From assembly GCF_019429485.1 (NCBI RefSeq), contig NZ_JAHXZN010000007.1:62001-126000 (forward strand): 64,000 nt of DNA, in the 5' to 3' direction. The notes beneath the pieces were generated by a model. It saw nothing but the letters and a program-made list of their open reading frames with translations, did not search any database and had not been told where the DNA came from. The stretch's first letter is position 1. Every line of letters starts with the position of its first letter. Shown in pieces: positions 28,131 to 36,733 of the stretch. Origin of the DNA: Sphingomonas citri. GTDB lineage: Bacteria > Pseudomonadota > Alphaproteobacteria > Sphingomonadales > Sphingomonadaceae. Position numbers and translations under genes: made by a program.

Positions 28131-28175
28131 AGGCGGTCGATCGCGTCGCGCAAACACCCTGCCGGCCGGAACGTG

Positions 28176-28210
28176 AAAGGCCCCCGCTCCGGGGGCATGG
28201 AGCGAGGGCC
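28176..28210 (-). terminator. Strong hairpin terminator upstream of xthA
   Basis: On the minus strand GGCCCTCGCTCC pairs with GGAGCGGGGGCC (12 bp with one T-G pair) around an 8-nt loop, followed by only three T residues. It lies 46 bp before xthA and downstream of lolA. It may end the lolA transcript or a separate short RNA. Confidence 0.6.
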
Positions 28211-28310
28211 GACACAGCGTTCATCACGCAAGCGGGGGAGAAGGGCTCAGGGCAACAGGGGGAAAATCCCCGAGGCGTCCGCCCCCACGGCTCTTATTTA
28301 GGACAATTAA
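28211..28310 (-). ncRNA. Candidate small RNA or structured leader between lolA and xthA
   Basis: The minus strand upstream of the 28176-28210 terminator is rich in small hairpins: CGGGG-ATTTT-CCCC near 28260-28272 and GCGT-GATGA-ACGC near 28217-28229. A possible promoter is CTGACT, a 16-bp spacer and TAAATA (about 28318-28291). Together they would give a transcript of about 110 nt. I do not recognise an Rfam family; 6S RNA was considered but not supported. This is a weak call from structure only. Confidence 0.3.
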
Positions 28311-28344
28311 GCTGTCAGTCAGATGAACGGATTGTAGAAATTCG

Positions 28345-28953
28345 TCAGCCGCTGCGACCCTGGCGGCGCGGATCGGTCCAGCGGAACGCGCCGTCGCTCA
28401 CCGGCGCGTTGAACTTCTGCCCGTTGAGCCGGATCGTCGTGCGATTGCCCTGGCTGTCGAGCGCGACCCAGCCCTGCAGCATCAGCCCCGCCGGCGCGCT
28501 GGCGTCGCGCGCGAACACCATGGTGATCCGCCCGAACTCGGGATGCTTGGGGTCGTTCGCCTCGACCGAGAGGACGTCGGGGTTGGGCGACGGCACGACC
28601 TTGGCATAGCGCGAGATATCGCGGCTGGGATCGATCAGCACGCCGAGCGGCGAGTTGCCAATCGGCCAGCGCTGCACCTGCTTTACCGAATAGTCGATGA
28701 AGGTGAACGCCTTGCCGTCGCTCACGATGAGCAGCGGCACGCCCTTCTGATATTGGAAGCGGATCTTGCCCGGTTTCTTGAGCGTCAGCGCACCGGTCAG
28801 AACGCGACCGTTGCGATCGGTCTGGCTGAAATCGGCGGTCATCGTCTCGGCCGCTGCGAGGAAGCGCTGGACCGCGGCGAGATCGTTGCCCTGCGCGGCG
28901 GCCGGTGCGGCGGCCACCGCGATCGCCGCCAGCGGCACGAGGAAAGTACGCAT
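28345..28953 (-). CDS. lolA: Outer-membrane lipoprotein carrier protein LolA
   Basis: 202 aa with a signal peptide (MRTFLVPLAAIAVAAAPAAA). The mature region has the LolA pattern: LAAVQRFLAAAETMTADFSQTDRNGRVLTGALTLKKPGKIRFQY, then LLIVSDGKAFTFIDYSVKQV. LolA ferries lipoproteins through the periplasm to the outer membrane. The ATG at 28953 follows GGAG; an in-frame GTG six bases earlier is less likely. Confidence 0.93.
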   Translation of the reverse strand: MRTFLVPLAAIAVAAAPAAAQGNDLAAVQRFLAAAETMTADFSQTDRNGRVLTGALTLKKPGKIRFQYQKGVPLLIVSDGKAFTFIDYSVKQVQRWPIGNSPLGVLIDPSRDISRYAKVVPSPNPDVLSVEANDPKHPEFGRITMVFARDASAPAGLMLQGWVALDSQGNRTTIRLNGQKFNAPVSDGAFRWTDPRRQGRSG

Positions 28954-29026
28954 CGTCACTCCGTTGTCAGACAGGCCGGTCCTGCCGCGGAGGCGTTGAA
29001 CGCGCCGTGAACCCGGCGCGATCCGA

Positions 29027-29758
29027 TCAGCCGAGCAGCGAGGCGATGCCCGGTGTGTTCTCGGCGCCGACCCAGCCCTCGTAGATCATCTTGCCCGCGA
29101 CGAAGAGGATGACGGCCAGGCCGACATAAGCGATCCAGCGGTAGCGATCGATGATCCGTGCTATGAAGTTGGCCGCCAGCCCCATCAGCGCGACCGACAG
29201 CAGCAAGCCGACGACGAGGATGCCGGGATGCTCGCGCGCCGCGCCCGCCACGGCGAGCACGTTGTCGAGGCTCATCGACACGTCCGCCACCGCGACCGCC
29301 CAGGCCGCGCCGACGAAGCTGCGCGCGGGCGCGACGGCGGCGTCGCCGTTGCCCTCGGCGTCGGGCTGGTGGCCGCCGGCGCGGATCTCGCGCCAGAACT
29401 TCCAGCTCACCCACAGCAGCAGCAGGCCGCCGGCGAAGATCAGCCCGACGATCCCCATCAGCCAGGTGACGATCAGCGCGAAGAAGATGCGCAGCACCAG
29501 CGCGGCGCCGATGCCGATCAGGATCACCTTCCTGCGCTGGTCCGAGGGAAGGCCGGCGGCGAGCGCGCCGACCACGATCGCATTGTCGCCCGCCAGCACC
29601 AGGTCGATCATCAGCACCGAGCCGAATGCGGCGAGCGCGGCGGGATCGCCGAGGTTCGAGAAGTCGGCGACGATATGCTGCCAGATGTCGCCGAGCGAGC
29701 CGGGTCCCTGGGGCGCGACAGCCGCCCCCGCGGCGGCCAGCATGGCGATCAGGCTCAC
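29027..29758 (-). CDS. TerC-family membrane protein (YjbE subfamily)
   Basis: 243 aa, about seven transmembrane helices. The two hallmark Asp motifs of TerC proteins are present: MIDLVLAGDNAIVVG and VADVSMSLDNVLAVAG. Family members export Mn2+ or help load metal onto secreted proteins. The GTG at 29758 is chosen because GGGGAG lies 7 bases before it. It follows rho on the same strand after a strong hairpin. Confidence 0.9.
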   Translation of the reverse strand: MSLIAMLAAAGAAVAPQGPGSLGDIWQHIVADFSNLGDPAALAAFGSVLMIDLVLAGDNAIVVGALAAGLPSDQRRKVILIGIGAALVLRIFFALIVTWLMGIVGLIFAGGLLLLWVSWKFWREIRAGGHQPDAEGNGDAAVAPARSFVGAAWAVAVADVSMSLDNVLAVAGAAREHPGILVVGLLLSVALMGLAANFIARIIDRYRWIAYVGLAVILFVAGKMIYEGWVGAENTPGIASLLG

Positions 29759-29782
29759 GACGTCACTCCCCTGAAGATACGA

Positions 29783-29815
29783 GCGGGCGGCACGTCGAAC
29801 CAACGCACCGCCCGC
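29783..29815 (-). terminator. Hairpin between rho and the terC-family gene
   Basis: GCGGGCGG and CCGCCCGC form a perfect 8-bp stem, extended inward by wobble pairs and CGT/ACG, with a TGGTTCG loop. Downstream on the minus strand there is no real T tract, so it may stall or protect the rho mRNA end rather than terminate efficiently. Confidence 0.45.
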
Positions 29816-29897
29816 GAAAAGTTACCACCTGATAATCGGAGCGAGCTTTCACCCGCCTGTCACGCCCGCCCCGAGAGACCGCGGGCGCGAAAGCGGC

Positions 29898-31154
29898 TTA
29901 CTGGTTCATCGAGTCGAAGAAATCGTCGTTCGTCTTGGAATCCTTCATCTTTCCGAGCAGGAACTCCATCGCGTCGACGGTACCCATCTGCATCAGGATG
30001 CGGCGCAGCACCCACATCTTGCTGAGCTTGTCCTTCTCGACCAGCAGTTCCTCCTTGCGGGTGCCGGACTTGCCGACGTCGATCGCGGGGAAGATGCGCT
30101 TGTCGGCGACCTTGCGGTCGAGCACGATCTCGGCGTTGCCGGTGCCCTTGAACTCCTCGAAGATCACCTCGTCCATGCGGCTGCCGGTGTCGATCAGCGA
30201 GGTCGAGATGATGGTGAGGCTGCCGCCCTCCTCGATGTTGCGCGCCGCGCCGAAAAAGCGCTTGGGGCGCTGCAGCGCGTTGGCGTCGACACCGCCGGTC
30301 AGCACCTTGCCCGACGAGGGCACCACGGTGTTGTAGGCGCGGCCGAGGCGGGTGATGTTGTCGAGCAGGATAACCACGTCCTTCTTGTGCTCGACGAGGC
30401 GCTTGGCCTTCTCGATCACCATCTCGGCGACCTGCACGTGGCGCGTCGCCGGCTCGTCGAAGGTGGACGAGACCACCTCGCCGTTGACCGTGCGCGACAT
30501 GTCGGTGACTTCCTCGGGGCGCTCGTCGATGAGCAGCACCAGCAGAAACACCTCGGGGTGGTTGTGGCTGATCGCACGCGCGATGTTCTGCATCATGATC
30601 GTCTTGCCGACGCGCGGCGGGGCGACGATGAGGCAGCGCTGGCCCTTGCCGATCGGCACGACCACGTCGAGCACGCGGCCCGACCGGTCTTTGATCGTCG
30701 GGTCCTCGATCTCCATCTTGAGTCGCTCGTCGGGGTAGAGCGGCGTCAGATTGTCGAAGTTGACGCGGTGGCGGACGCGCTCCGGGTCCTCGAAATTGAC
30801 CTGGGTGATCTTCACCAGCGCGAAATAGCGCTCGCCGTCCTTGGGCCCGCGGATCTCGCCCTCGACCGTGTCGCCGGTGCGCAGGCCGTGCTTCCGCACC
30901 TGGTTGGGGCTGACGTAGATGTCGTCCGGCCCGGCAAGATAATTGGCCTGCGCCGAGCGGAGGAAGCCGAAGCCGTCGGGCAGCACCTCGATCGTGCCCT
31001 CGCCCATGATCTGCTCGCCGTTCTCGGCCTGCACCTTGAGGATGGCGAACATCAGATCCTGCTTGCGCAGCGTCGACGCGCCCTCGACCCCGAGCTCCTC
31101 GGCGAGCTGCACGAGGTCGGCCGGGGCCTTCTTCTTCAAATCCTTCAGATGCAT
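29898..31154 (-). CDS. rho: Transcription termination factor Rho
   Basis: 418 aa hexameric RNA helicase; the length is standard (419 in E. coli). The N-terminal helix bundle begins MHLKDLKKKAPADLVQLAEEL, followed by the RNA-binding cold-shock-like domain (GFGFLRS). The motor has Walker A APPRVGKT, Walker B VVILLDNITRLGRAYN and the Q-loop region VVPSSGKVLTGGVD. It is the third gene of the leftward hemE-hemJ-rho group, the usual order beside the alphaproteobacterial origin. Confidence 0.98.
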   Translation of the reverse strand: MHLKDLKKKAPADLVQLAEELGVEGASTLRKQDLMFAILKVQAENGEQIMGEGTIEVLPDGFGFLRSAQANYLAGPDDIYVSPNQVRKHGLRTGDTVEGEIRGPKDGERYFALVKITQVNFEDPERVRHRVNFDNLTPLYPDERLKMEIEDPTIKDRSGRVLDVVVPIGKGQRCLIVAPPRVGKTIMMQNIARAISHNHPEVFLLVLLIDERPEEVTDMSRTVNGEVVSSTFDEPATRHVQVAEMVIEKAKRLVEHKKDVVILLDNITRLGRAYNTVVPSSGKVLTGGVDANALQRPKRFFGAARNIEEGGSLTIISTSLIDTGSRMDEVIFEEFKGTGNAEIVLDRKVADKRIFPAIDVGKSGTRKEELLVEKDKLSKMWVLRRILMQMGTVDAMEFLLGKMKDSKTNDDFFDSMNQ

Positions 31155-31309
31155 GTAGACGTGTCCGATGTGCTCGGGAGTGGGGGGAAGCTCGGCCGGC
31201 GAATACGCTCGAGATACGAAGCTGTAGAGGAGGCGGGAGACCGGGACCGGTCACGCCGTGACCGCGAGGTAAGAGTCGGCCGCGGCTTAGTCAAGCCGGC
31301 ACGCGCGGC

Positions 31310-31771
31310 TCAGAACGGCTTCACGATCACCAGGATGACGATCAGCACCGCGGCGATCGCGGGCACCTCGTTGACGAGCCGCAACGCGCGGTTTGAGAGG
31401 GTCGCGCGGCCAGCGGCGAGCTTGCGCGCATAGCCCACCGCCCAGCCGTGATAACCCGACAGCAGCACGACCAAAACGATCTTGGCGTGGAGCCAGCCCA
31501 GCCCCGGCGCGCCGTCGGCAATGCCGGCGTTGAGCGCGAGCGCGATGCCGAGGATCCACACCAGGATCATCGCCGGCGTGAGGATGATCGCGCGCAGCTT
31601 GCCCTCGCGCTCGACCCAGCGCGCCGCCTCGGCCGGGTCGGCCAGCCCTTCCTGGTGATAGACGAGATAGCGCGGCAGCATGAACATGCCCGCCATCCAG
31701 AAGATCACGAAGATGAGGTGCGCCGCCTTCACCCAATCGTAGGTCGCGCCAAGGAAACCCGCCATGGTCAT
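31310..31771 (-). CDS. hemJ: Protoporphyrinogen IX oxidase HemJ (CopD-like membrane protein)
   Basis: 153 aa with four predicted membrane helices. The first helix carries the conserved His of HemJ (VKAAHLIFVIFWMAGMFMLPRYLVYH) and a later HAKIVLVVLLSGYHGWAVGYARKL matches the family. HemJ oxidises protoporphyrinogen IX in bacteria lacking HemG/HemY. It starts 9 bp after hemE, whose heme-pathway role supports the call. ATG 31765 is an alternative start. Confidence 0.9.
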   Translation of the reverse strand: MTMAGFLGATYDWVKAAHLIFVIFWMAGMFMLPRYLVYHQEGLADPAEAARWVEREGKLRAIILTPAMILVWILGIALALNAGIADGAPGLGWLHAKIVLVVLLSGYHGWAVGYARKLAAGRATLSNRALRLVNEVPAIAAVLIVILVIVKPF

Positions 31772-31780
31772 GCTCCGCCC

Positions 31781-32821
31781 TTACGCGCCGCGGACGCGCG
31801 CGACCAGATGCTCGACGTGCGCCACGGGCGTGTGCTGGCCGATGCCATGGCCCAGGTTGAACACGTGGGGCCGCTCGGGGAAGGCGGCGAGCACGCGATC
31901 GATGCCGCGGTCTAGCGCGGCGCCGCCGACGCGCAGCGCGAGCGGGTCAAGGTTGCCCTGCACCGGCAGCCCTTCCGGCAGCACGCGGTCAGCCCAGGTC
32001 GGGTCGACCGTCTCGTCGAGTCCGATCGCGTCGACCGCAGTGCCCGCGGCGTAGGCGGGGAGCTTGCCGCCGGCGCCCTTGGGGAAGCCGATGATCGTCG
32101 CGCCGGGGCGTCGCGCGCGCAGGCCGTCGACGATGGCGCGGTTGGGGGCGATCACCCAGCGCTCGAACTGCTCGGGCGAAAGGCTTCCCGCCCAGCTGTC
32201 GAACAGCTGCACCGCGTCCACCCCGGCGTCGAGCTGCGCGGCGAGATAGTCGACCGTCAACGCGACCACCGCCTTGATGATCGCGGTGAATGCCGCGGGA
32301 TCGCGATAGCCGAACAGCCGCGTCTCCTCCTGGTCGCGGCTACCCTGGCCCGCGACCATGTAGGTCGCCACCGTCCAGGGTGAGCCGGCGAACCCGAGGA
32401 AGGTCGTCGCTGGGGACAGCGCGGCGGCGACGCCGCGCACCGTGGCGTAGACCGGGTCGAGCCGCGCTGGCGCCGCCTCGAGCGATGCCAGCGCGGCGTC
32501 GACCAGCGCGGGTGTGAGCCGCGGCCCCTCGCCGGCGCCGAAGCTGAGCTCCTGTCCGAGCGCCCAGGGCACCATCAGGATGTCGGAGAACAGGATCGCG
32601 CCGTCGAAGCCGAAGCGGCGGATCGGCTGGAGCGTCACCTCGGCCGCGGCCTCCGGGTCGGTCGCGAGCGCGAGGAAGCCGCCCTTCTCGGCCCGGAGCG
32701 CGCGATATTCGGGCAGGTAGCGCCCGGCCTGGCGCATCAGCCACAGCGGCGGGCGCTCCTGCCGCTCGCCCTGCAACGTGCGCAACAGCGGTTTGATGGT
32801 CTCGATCGGGGAAGTGGGCAC
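31781..32821 (-). CDS. hemE: Uroporphyrinogen III decarboxylase
   Basis: 346 aa, full length for the family. The N-terminal signature PLWLMRQAGRYLPEYRALR contains the substrate-binding Arg pair, and FSDILMVPWALG contains the catalytic Asp. It converts uroporphyrinogen III to coproporphyrinogen III in the cytoplasm. Its promoter must lie in the adjoining oriC region, as in Caulobacter. Confidence 0.97.
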   Translation of the reverse strand: MPTSPIETIKPLLRTLQGERQERPPLWLMRQAGRYLPEYRALRAEKGGFLALATDPEAAAEVTLQPIRRFGFDGAILFSDILMVPWALGQELSFGAGEGPRLTPALVDAALASLEAAPARLDPVYATVRGVAAALSPATTFLGFAGSPWTVATYMVAGQGSRDQEETRLFGYRDPAAFTAIIKAVVALTVDYLAAQLDAGVDAVQLFDSWAGSLSPEQFERWVIAPNRAIVDGLRARRPGATIIGFPKGAGGKLPAYAAGTAVDAIGLDETVDPTWADRVLPEGLPVQGNLDPLALRVGGAALDRGIDRVLAAFPERPHVFNLGHGIGQHTPVAHVEHLVARVRGA

Positions 32822-33141
32822 GGGTGAGATCGTCCTCGCCCCCTTCAGATAATAGAATCTCGAAGAAGGTTGTTGATGCGGATGGCACGTGGGTTGCGGT
32901 GGCTTAATCCGCCGTCACCGGAAATGCCAACAGCTTGACCGCGCGAGTCCGACGCGGCGTCAGCGATTCGGCGCGCCTCGTCCCCGCTATCCACAGGCTG
33001 TGGAGGAACATCGCGGCTGCGGACGAGATTGTGGATGGAATCGGATTCATCCACCGCCGCGGCGTTCGCTTGGCGGCGCGGGCGAGTTGCGCTAGCGCCC
33101 GTCCCCATGTTGTCCACAGTTCGATCCCCAGGCGGCTGAGG
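32822..33141. other. oriC: Chromosomal replication origin (oriC)
   Basis: 320-bp gene-free region between divergent hemE and ppsR, the location of oriC in Caulobacter and other alphaproteobacteria. DnaA-box-like sites (consensus TTATCCACA): CTATCCACA at 32987-32995 and TTGTCCACA at 33110-33118, one mismatch each; weaker inverted sites at 32999-33007 and 33030-33038, and TCATCCACC at 33047-33055. An A/T-richer stretch at 32845-32876 beside hemE could be the unwinding element. Five GANTC sites (CcrM methylation) lie at 32855, 32945, 32965, 33038 and 33044. Genes run away from it on both sides, co-oriented with replication. Confidence 0.8.
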
Positions 33142-33972
33142 ATGGTGCGCCTCCACCTCCATCTGCTCTCCGATTCGACCGGCGAGACGCTGGAGAACAT
33201 CGCCAAGGCGGCGCTGGCGCAATATGACGACGTCGAGACGGTGCGGCACTTCTGGCCGATGGTGCGCACCGAGATGCACCTCGACCGCATCCTCCAGGAG
33301 ATCGCGCAGAACCCCGGGCTGGTGGTGTTCACGCTGGTGAACCCGGTGACTCGCGCTGCGCTGGAGAATCGCTGCCGCGCGCTCGGCCTGCCGACGGTAG
33401 CGCCGCTCGACCCGGTCAACGACGCGCTGTCGATGCTGCTCGGCCAGCAGGCGAAGGCGCGCCCGGGCCGCCAGCACGTGCTCGACGCGGCCTATTTCGC
33501 GCGCGTCGACGCGATCCAGTTCACCATCGCGCACGACGACGGGATCGCGCACGAGGACTGGGAGGAAGCCGATATCGTCCTCGCCGGGGTGAGCCGCTCG
33601 TCCAAGACGCCGACCTCGATCTATCTCGCCAACCGCGGCTACAAGACCGCCAACATCCCGATCGTGGTGGAGAGTCCGCCGCCCGCCTCGCTGTTCGCGC
33701 TCGACTATCCCTTGGTGGTGGGGCTGACGACCAGTGCCGACCGGCTGATCCAGGTGCGCCGCAACCGGCTGCTCTCGCTCAACCAGGCGCCCGAGACCGA
33801 CTACGTCGACCAGGACGCGGTGGCGCGCGAGATCGCCTTCGCGCGCCGCATCTTCGCTGATAACGGCTGGCCCGTGATCGACGTCACGCGGCGCTCGATC
33901 GAGGAGACCGCGGCGGCGATCATCGCGTTGGTCAACGAGCGCCGCGGCACCGCCACCCGCACCACGGACTGA
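33142..33972 (+). CDS. ppsR: Pyruvate, phosphate dikinase regulatory protein (DUF299 kinase/pyrophosphorylase)
   Basis: 276 aa. The opening VRLHLHLLSDSTGETLENIAKAAL and the nucleotide-binding GVSRSSKTPTSIYLANRGYKTANIPIV are diagnostic of the DUF299 family, which switches pyruvate phosphate dikinase or PEP synthetase on and off by reversible phosphorylation. The Rickettsia RP001 / Caulobacter homologue is the right-hand neighbour of oriC. The target enzyme is not in this window. The ATG at 33142 starts the conserved sequence; the frame upstream runs through oriC. Confidence 0.95.
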   Translation: MVRLHLHLLSDSTGETLENIAKAALAQYDDVETVRHFWPMVRTEMHLDRILQEIAQNPGLVVFTLVNPVTRAALENRCRALGLPTVAPLDPVNDALSMLLGQQAKARPGRQHVLDAAYFARVDAIQFTIAHDDGIAHEDWEEADIVLAGVSRSSKTPTSIYLANRGYKTANIPIVVESPPPASLFALDYPLVVGLTTSADRLIQVRRNRLLSLNQAPETDYVDQDAVAREIAFARRIFADNGWPVIDVTRRSIEETAAAIIALVNERRGTATRTTD

Positions 33973-33977
33973 CCGAC

Positions 33978-34565
33978 ATGCTGATCCTCGCCTCGCAGAG
34001 CGCCTCGCGCACCGCCATGCTGTCCGCCGCGGGCGTGCCCTTCACCGCCGAGCCGGCGTACGCCGACGAGGCCGCGCTCAAGGCGGCGATGGCCGGCGCG
34101 CGTCCGCGCGATCTCGCCGACGCGCTCGCTGAATTGAAGGCGCTCAAGGTCTCGGCGCGCCATCCCGGGGCGCTGGTGCTCGGGTCGGACAGCCTCGCGG
34201 TGCTGGACGACGGCAGCGTGCTCGATAAACCGACCACGCGCGAGGAAGCGCGCGATCACCTCCGGCGCATGTCGGGGCGGCACCACGATCTGGTCAGCGC
34301 CGCGGTGATCGCGGAGAATGGCCGGCCGGTGTGGCGCGTCGTCGATGCCGCGCGGATCGCCGTGCGGCGGCTGTCCGACGCGTTCATCGAGACCTACCTC
34401 GATGCCGAGTGGCCAGCGATCGCGGGCTGCGTCGGCTGCTACCGGATCGAGGGGCCGGGCGTGCAGCTCTTCGCCAAGGTCTCGGGCAGCCAGTTCACCG
34501 TGCTCGGCATGCCGCTGCTGCCGGTGCTCGACTTTCTCCGCACGCGCGAGGTGCTGCCGACGTGA
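33978..34565 (+). CDS. maf: Maf-like nucleotide pyrophosphatase
   Basis: 195 aa. Signatures: LILASQSASRTAML at the N-terminus, VLGSDSLAVLDDG, KPTTREEARDHLRRMSGRHH and GCYRIEGPGVQLF. Maf proteins hydrolyse non-canonical or modified nucleoside triphosphates to monophosphates. It starts 5 bp after ppsR and its stop codon overlaps the aroE GTG start. Confidence 0.93.
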   Translation: MLILASQSASRTAMLSAAGVPFTAEPAYADEAALKAAMAGARPRDLADALAELKALKVSARHPGALVLGSDSLAVLDDGSVLDKPTTREEARDHLRRMSGRHHDLVSAAVIAENGRPVWRVVDAARIAVRRLSDAFIETYLDAEWPAIAGCVGCYRIEGPGVQLFAKVSGSQFTVLGMPLLPVLDFLRTREVLPT

Positions 34566-35377
34566 CGACTCCCTATGCCGAGGTGATCGGCGACCCGATC
34601 GACCACTCCAAGTCGCCGCTGATTCACCGTTTCTGGCTGGAGGCACTGGGGATCGCGGGCGACTATCGCGCCGAGCGGGTGGCCGCGGACGATCTCGGCC
34701 GCTTCTTCGCGGCGCGCGCGCGCGACCCCGACTGGCGCGGCTGCAACGTCACCGTGCCGCACAAGGTGGCGGCGCTCGACCATGTCCCCGATCCCGGCGG
34801 GGTGCGCCGCTCGATCGGCGCGGCCAACACCGTGTTCCGCGACGAGTCGGGCAAGCTCGCCGCGACCAACACCGACGCCGCCGGCTTCCTCTCGCCGATC
34901 GCCGACCTCGATCTCGCCGACGCGGCGGTCACGGTGGTCGGTGCCGGCGGCGCAGCGCGCGCGGTGCTGTTCGCGCTGTCGAAGGTGGGGGTAGGGCGCG
35001 TGACCCTGCTCAATCGCACGCCGCTCAAGGGTGCCGCGCTGCTCGCCGGCTTCGGGCTCAAGGGCGACGCGCTCCCGCTCGAGGCGCGGCTGCGCCCCGA
35101 CACCGCGCTGCTGGTCAACACCAGCGCGCTTGGCATGGCCGGGCAGCCGCCGCTGGCGCTCGACCTCGATCCGTTGCCCGACGATGCGCTCGTCTACGAC
35201 ATCGTCTATGCCCCGCTCGAGACGCCGCTGCTCGCCGCCGCGCGCGCGCGCGGCCTCGACACGGTCGACGGGCTGGAGATGCTGATCGGCCAGGCCGCGC
35301 TCGCGTTCGAGCTGTTCTTCGGCGCCGCGCCACCGCGCGAGCGCGACGAACAATTGCGCGCGCTGCTACTGGCGTGA
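34562..35377 (+). CDS. aroE: Shikimate dehydrogenase
   Basis: 271 aa NADPH-dependent enzyme of aromatic amino-acid synthesis. Motifs: GDPIDHSKSPLIHRFWLE (shikimate-binding Ser residues), GCNVTVPHK with the catalytic Lys, TNTDAAGF and the nucleotide-binding GAGGAARAVLFAL. The GTG start at 34562 overlaps the maf stop by four bases (GTGA), so translation is coupled. Confidence 0.95.
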   Translation: MTTPYAEVIGDPIDHSKSPLIHRFWLEALGIAGDYRAERVAADDLGRFFAARARDPDWRGCNVTVPHKVAALDHVPDPGGVRRSIGAANTVFRDESGKLAATNTDAAGFLSPIADLDLADAAVTVVGAGGAARAVLFALSKVGVGRVTLLNRTPLKGAALLAGFGLKGDALPLEARLRPDTALLVNTSALGMAGQPPLALDLDPLPDDALVYDIVYAPLETPLLAAARARGLDTVDGLEMLIGQAALAFELFFGAAPPRERDEQLRALLLA

Positions 35378-35384
35378 GCGCGCG

Positions 35385-35978
35385 ATGATCGTGCTCGGAC
35401 TCACCGGCTCGATCGGCATGGGCAAGACCACGGTGGCGCGGATGTTCGCCGAGGCGGGCGTGCCCGTGTTCGACGCCGACGCGGTGGTCCACCGCTTGCA
35501 GGGTTCTGGCGGCGCGCTGGTCCCGGCGATCGCGGCGCGCTTTCCGGGGACCACCAGCGCGGCAGGGGTGGACCGAGCCGCGCTCGGCGCCGCCGTGCTG
35601 GGGGACGAAGTCGCGCTACGCGACTTGGAGGCGATCGTCCACCCCGCGGTCGCGGCCGAGCGCGCCGCCTTCCTCGCGCGCCACGCTGCCGCGCCGCTGG
35701 TGGTGCTCGACGTCCCGCTGCTGTTCGAGACCGGCGGCGACGCCGCGGTCGACCAGGTCGCGGTGGTGTCCGCGGCGCCGGCGGTGCAGCGTGAGCGTAC
35801 GCTGGCGCGACCGGGCATGACCGCGGCCAAGCTCGACTCGATCCTCGCGCGCCAGCTGCCCGACGCCGAGAAGCGCGCGCGCGCCGACGCGGTGATCGCC
35901 ACCGACGTGCCGCTCGCCGAGACGCGCGCGGCGGTGCTGCGCCTGATCGCTTGCGCCAGCGCCGCGGCGGGTCGATAA
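35385..35978 (+). CDS. coaE: Dephospho-CoA kinase
   Basis: 197 aa. The P-loop is GLTGSIGMGKTTVARMF at residues 5-21, followed by FDADAVVHRL with the catalytic Asp, and VLDVPLLFETGGD. It performs the last step of coenzyme A synthesis. It starts 7 bp after aroE in the conserved maf-aroE-coaE-dnaQ order. Confidence 0.95.
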   Translation: MIVLGLTGSIGMGKTTVARMFAEAGVPVFDADAVVHRLQGSGGALVPAIAARFPGTTSAAGVDRAALGAAVLGDEVALRDLEAIVHPAVAAERAAFLARHAAAPLVVLDVPLLFETGGDAAVDQVAVVSAAPAVQRERTLARPGMTAAKLDSILARQLPDAEKRARADAVIATDVPLAETRAAVLRLIACASAAAGR

Positions 35979-35986
35979 CGCTGCGC

Positions 35987-36682
35987 ATGCGCGAGATCGT
36001 CTTCGATACCGAGACCACGGGGCTGAGCTTCGTCGGCGGCGACCGGATGGTGGAGATCGGCTGCGTCGAGCTGGTCAACCGCTGCGAGACCGGGCGCACC
36101 TTCCACGCCTATTTCCATCCCGAGCGCGACATGCCCGAGGAGGCCGCGCGCATCCATGGGCTGCGCATCGACTTTCTCTCCAAGCACCCGGTGTTCGCGC
36201 TCGGCGTCGACGCCTTGCTCGAGTTCATCGGCGACGCGCCGCTGATCGCGCACAACGCGGGGTTCGACTTCTCCTTCCTCAACGGCGAGCTCGAGCGCTG
36301 CGGCCGCACCGCGGTGTGCCGCTCGCGCATGGTCGACACGCTTCAGCTCGCACGCACGCGCCACCCCGGCGCCAAGCACACGCTCGACGCACTGTGCAAC
36401 CGCTACGGCATCGATCGCTCGCACCGCGTGCTCCACGGCGCCTTGCTCGACGCGCAGCTGCTCGCGCAGGTCTATGTCGAACTTCAGGGCGGCCGGCAGA
36501 TCGGGCTCGGGCTGGTGAGCGAGCCGATCATGGTGACCGCCGCGACCGCCAGCAGCGTGCCGGCGCCGGCGCGCGCGCGGCCGCCGCGGCTCTTTTCGGC
36601 GAATGCGGCGGAACTGGCCGCGCATGCCGCGTTTCTGAAGGGGGTCAAAGAACCCCTGTGGGGGGCCGACGCGTCCGGATGA
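35987..36682 (+). CDS. dnaQ: DNA polymerase III epsilon subunit (3'-5' proofreading exonuclease)
   Basis: 231 aa from the ATG at 35987. Exo I is VFDTETTGL, Exo II HNAGFDFSFLNGEL and Exo III the HxAxxD-type HGALLDAQLLAQVY, so all four metal-binding acids are present. It proofreads for the replicative polymerase. Unlike many homologues the C-terminal tail carries no clear LF clamp-binding pentapeptide beyond PRLFSA; I did not confirm one. It ends the operon next to oriC. Confidence 0.95.
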   Translation: MREIVFDTETTGLSFVGGDRMVEIGCVELVNRCETGRTFHAYFHPERDMPEEAARIHGLRIDFLSKHPVFALGVDALLEFIGDAPLIAHNAGFDFSFLNGELERCGRTAVCRSRMVDTLQLARTRHPGAKHTLDALCNRYGIDRSHRVLHGALLDAQLLAQVYVELQGGRQIGLGLVSEPIMVTAATASSVPAPARARPPRLFSANAAELAAHAAFLKGVKEPLWGADASG

Positions 36683-36733
36683 CGCGCTTAGCACCAGCCG
36701 GGCAGGGGCTCGACCGGCAACGATGGAGAAGAG

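Noticed and set aside
28211..28310. 6S RNA
   Set aside because: The region does not form the single long rod with a central bubble expected of 6S RNA; kept only as an unassigned candidate RNA.
29759..29900. Possible yybP-ykoY manganese riboswitch upstream of the terC-family gene
   Set aside because: GGGGAGTGAC resembles one riboswitch piece, but it is the ribosome site seven bases from the start codon. The second conserved segment is absent.
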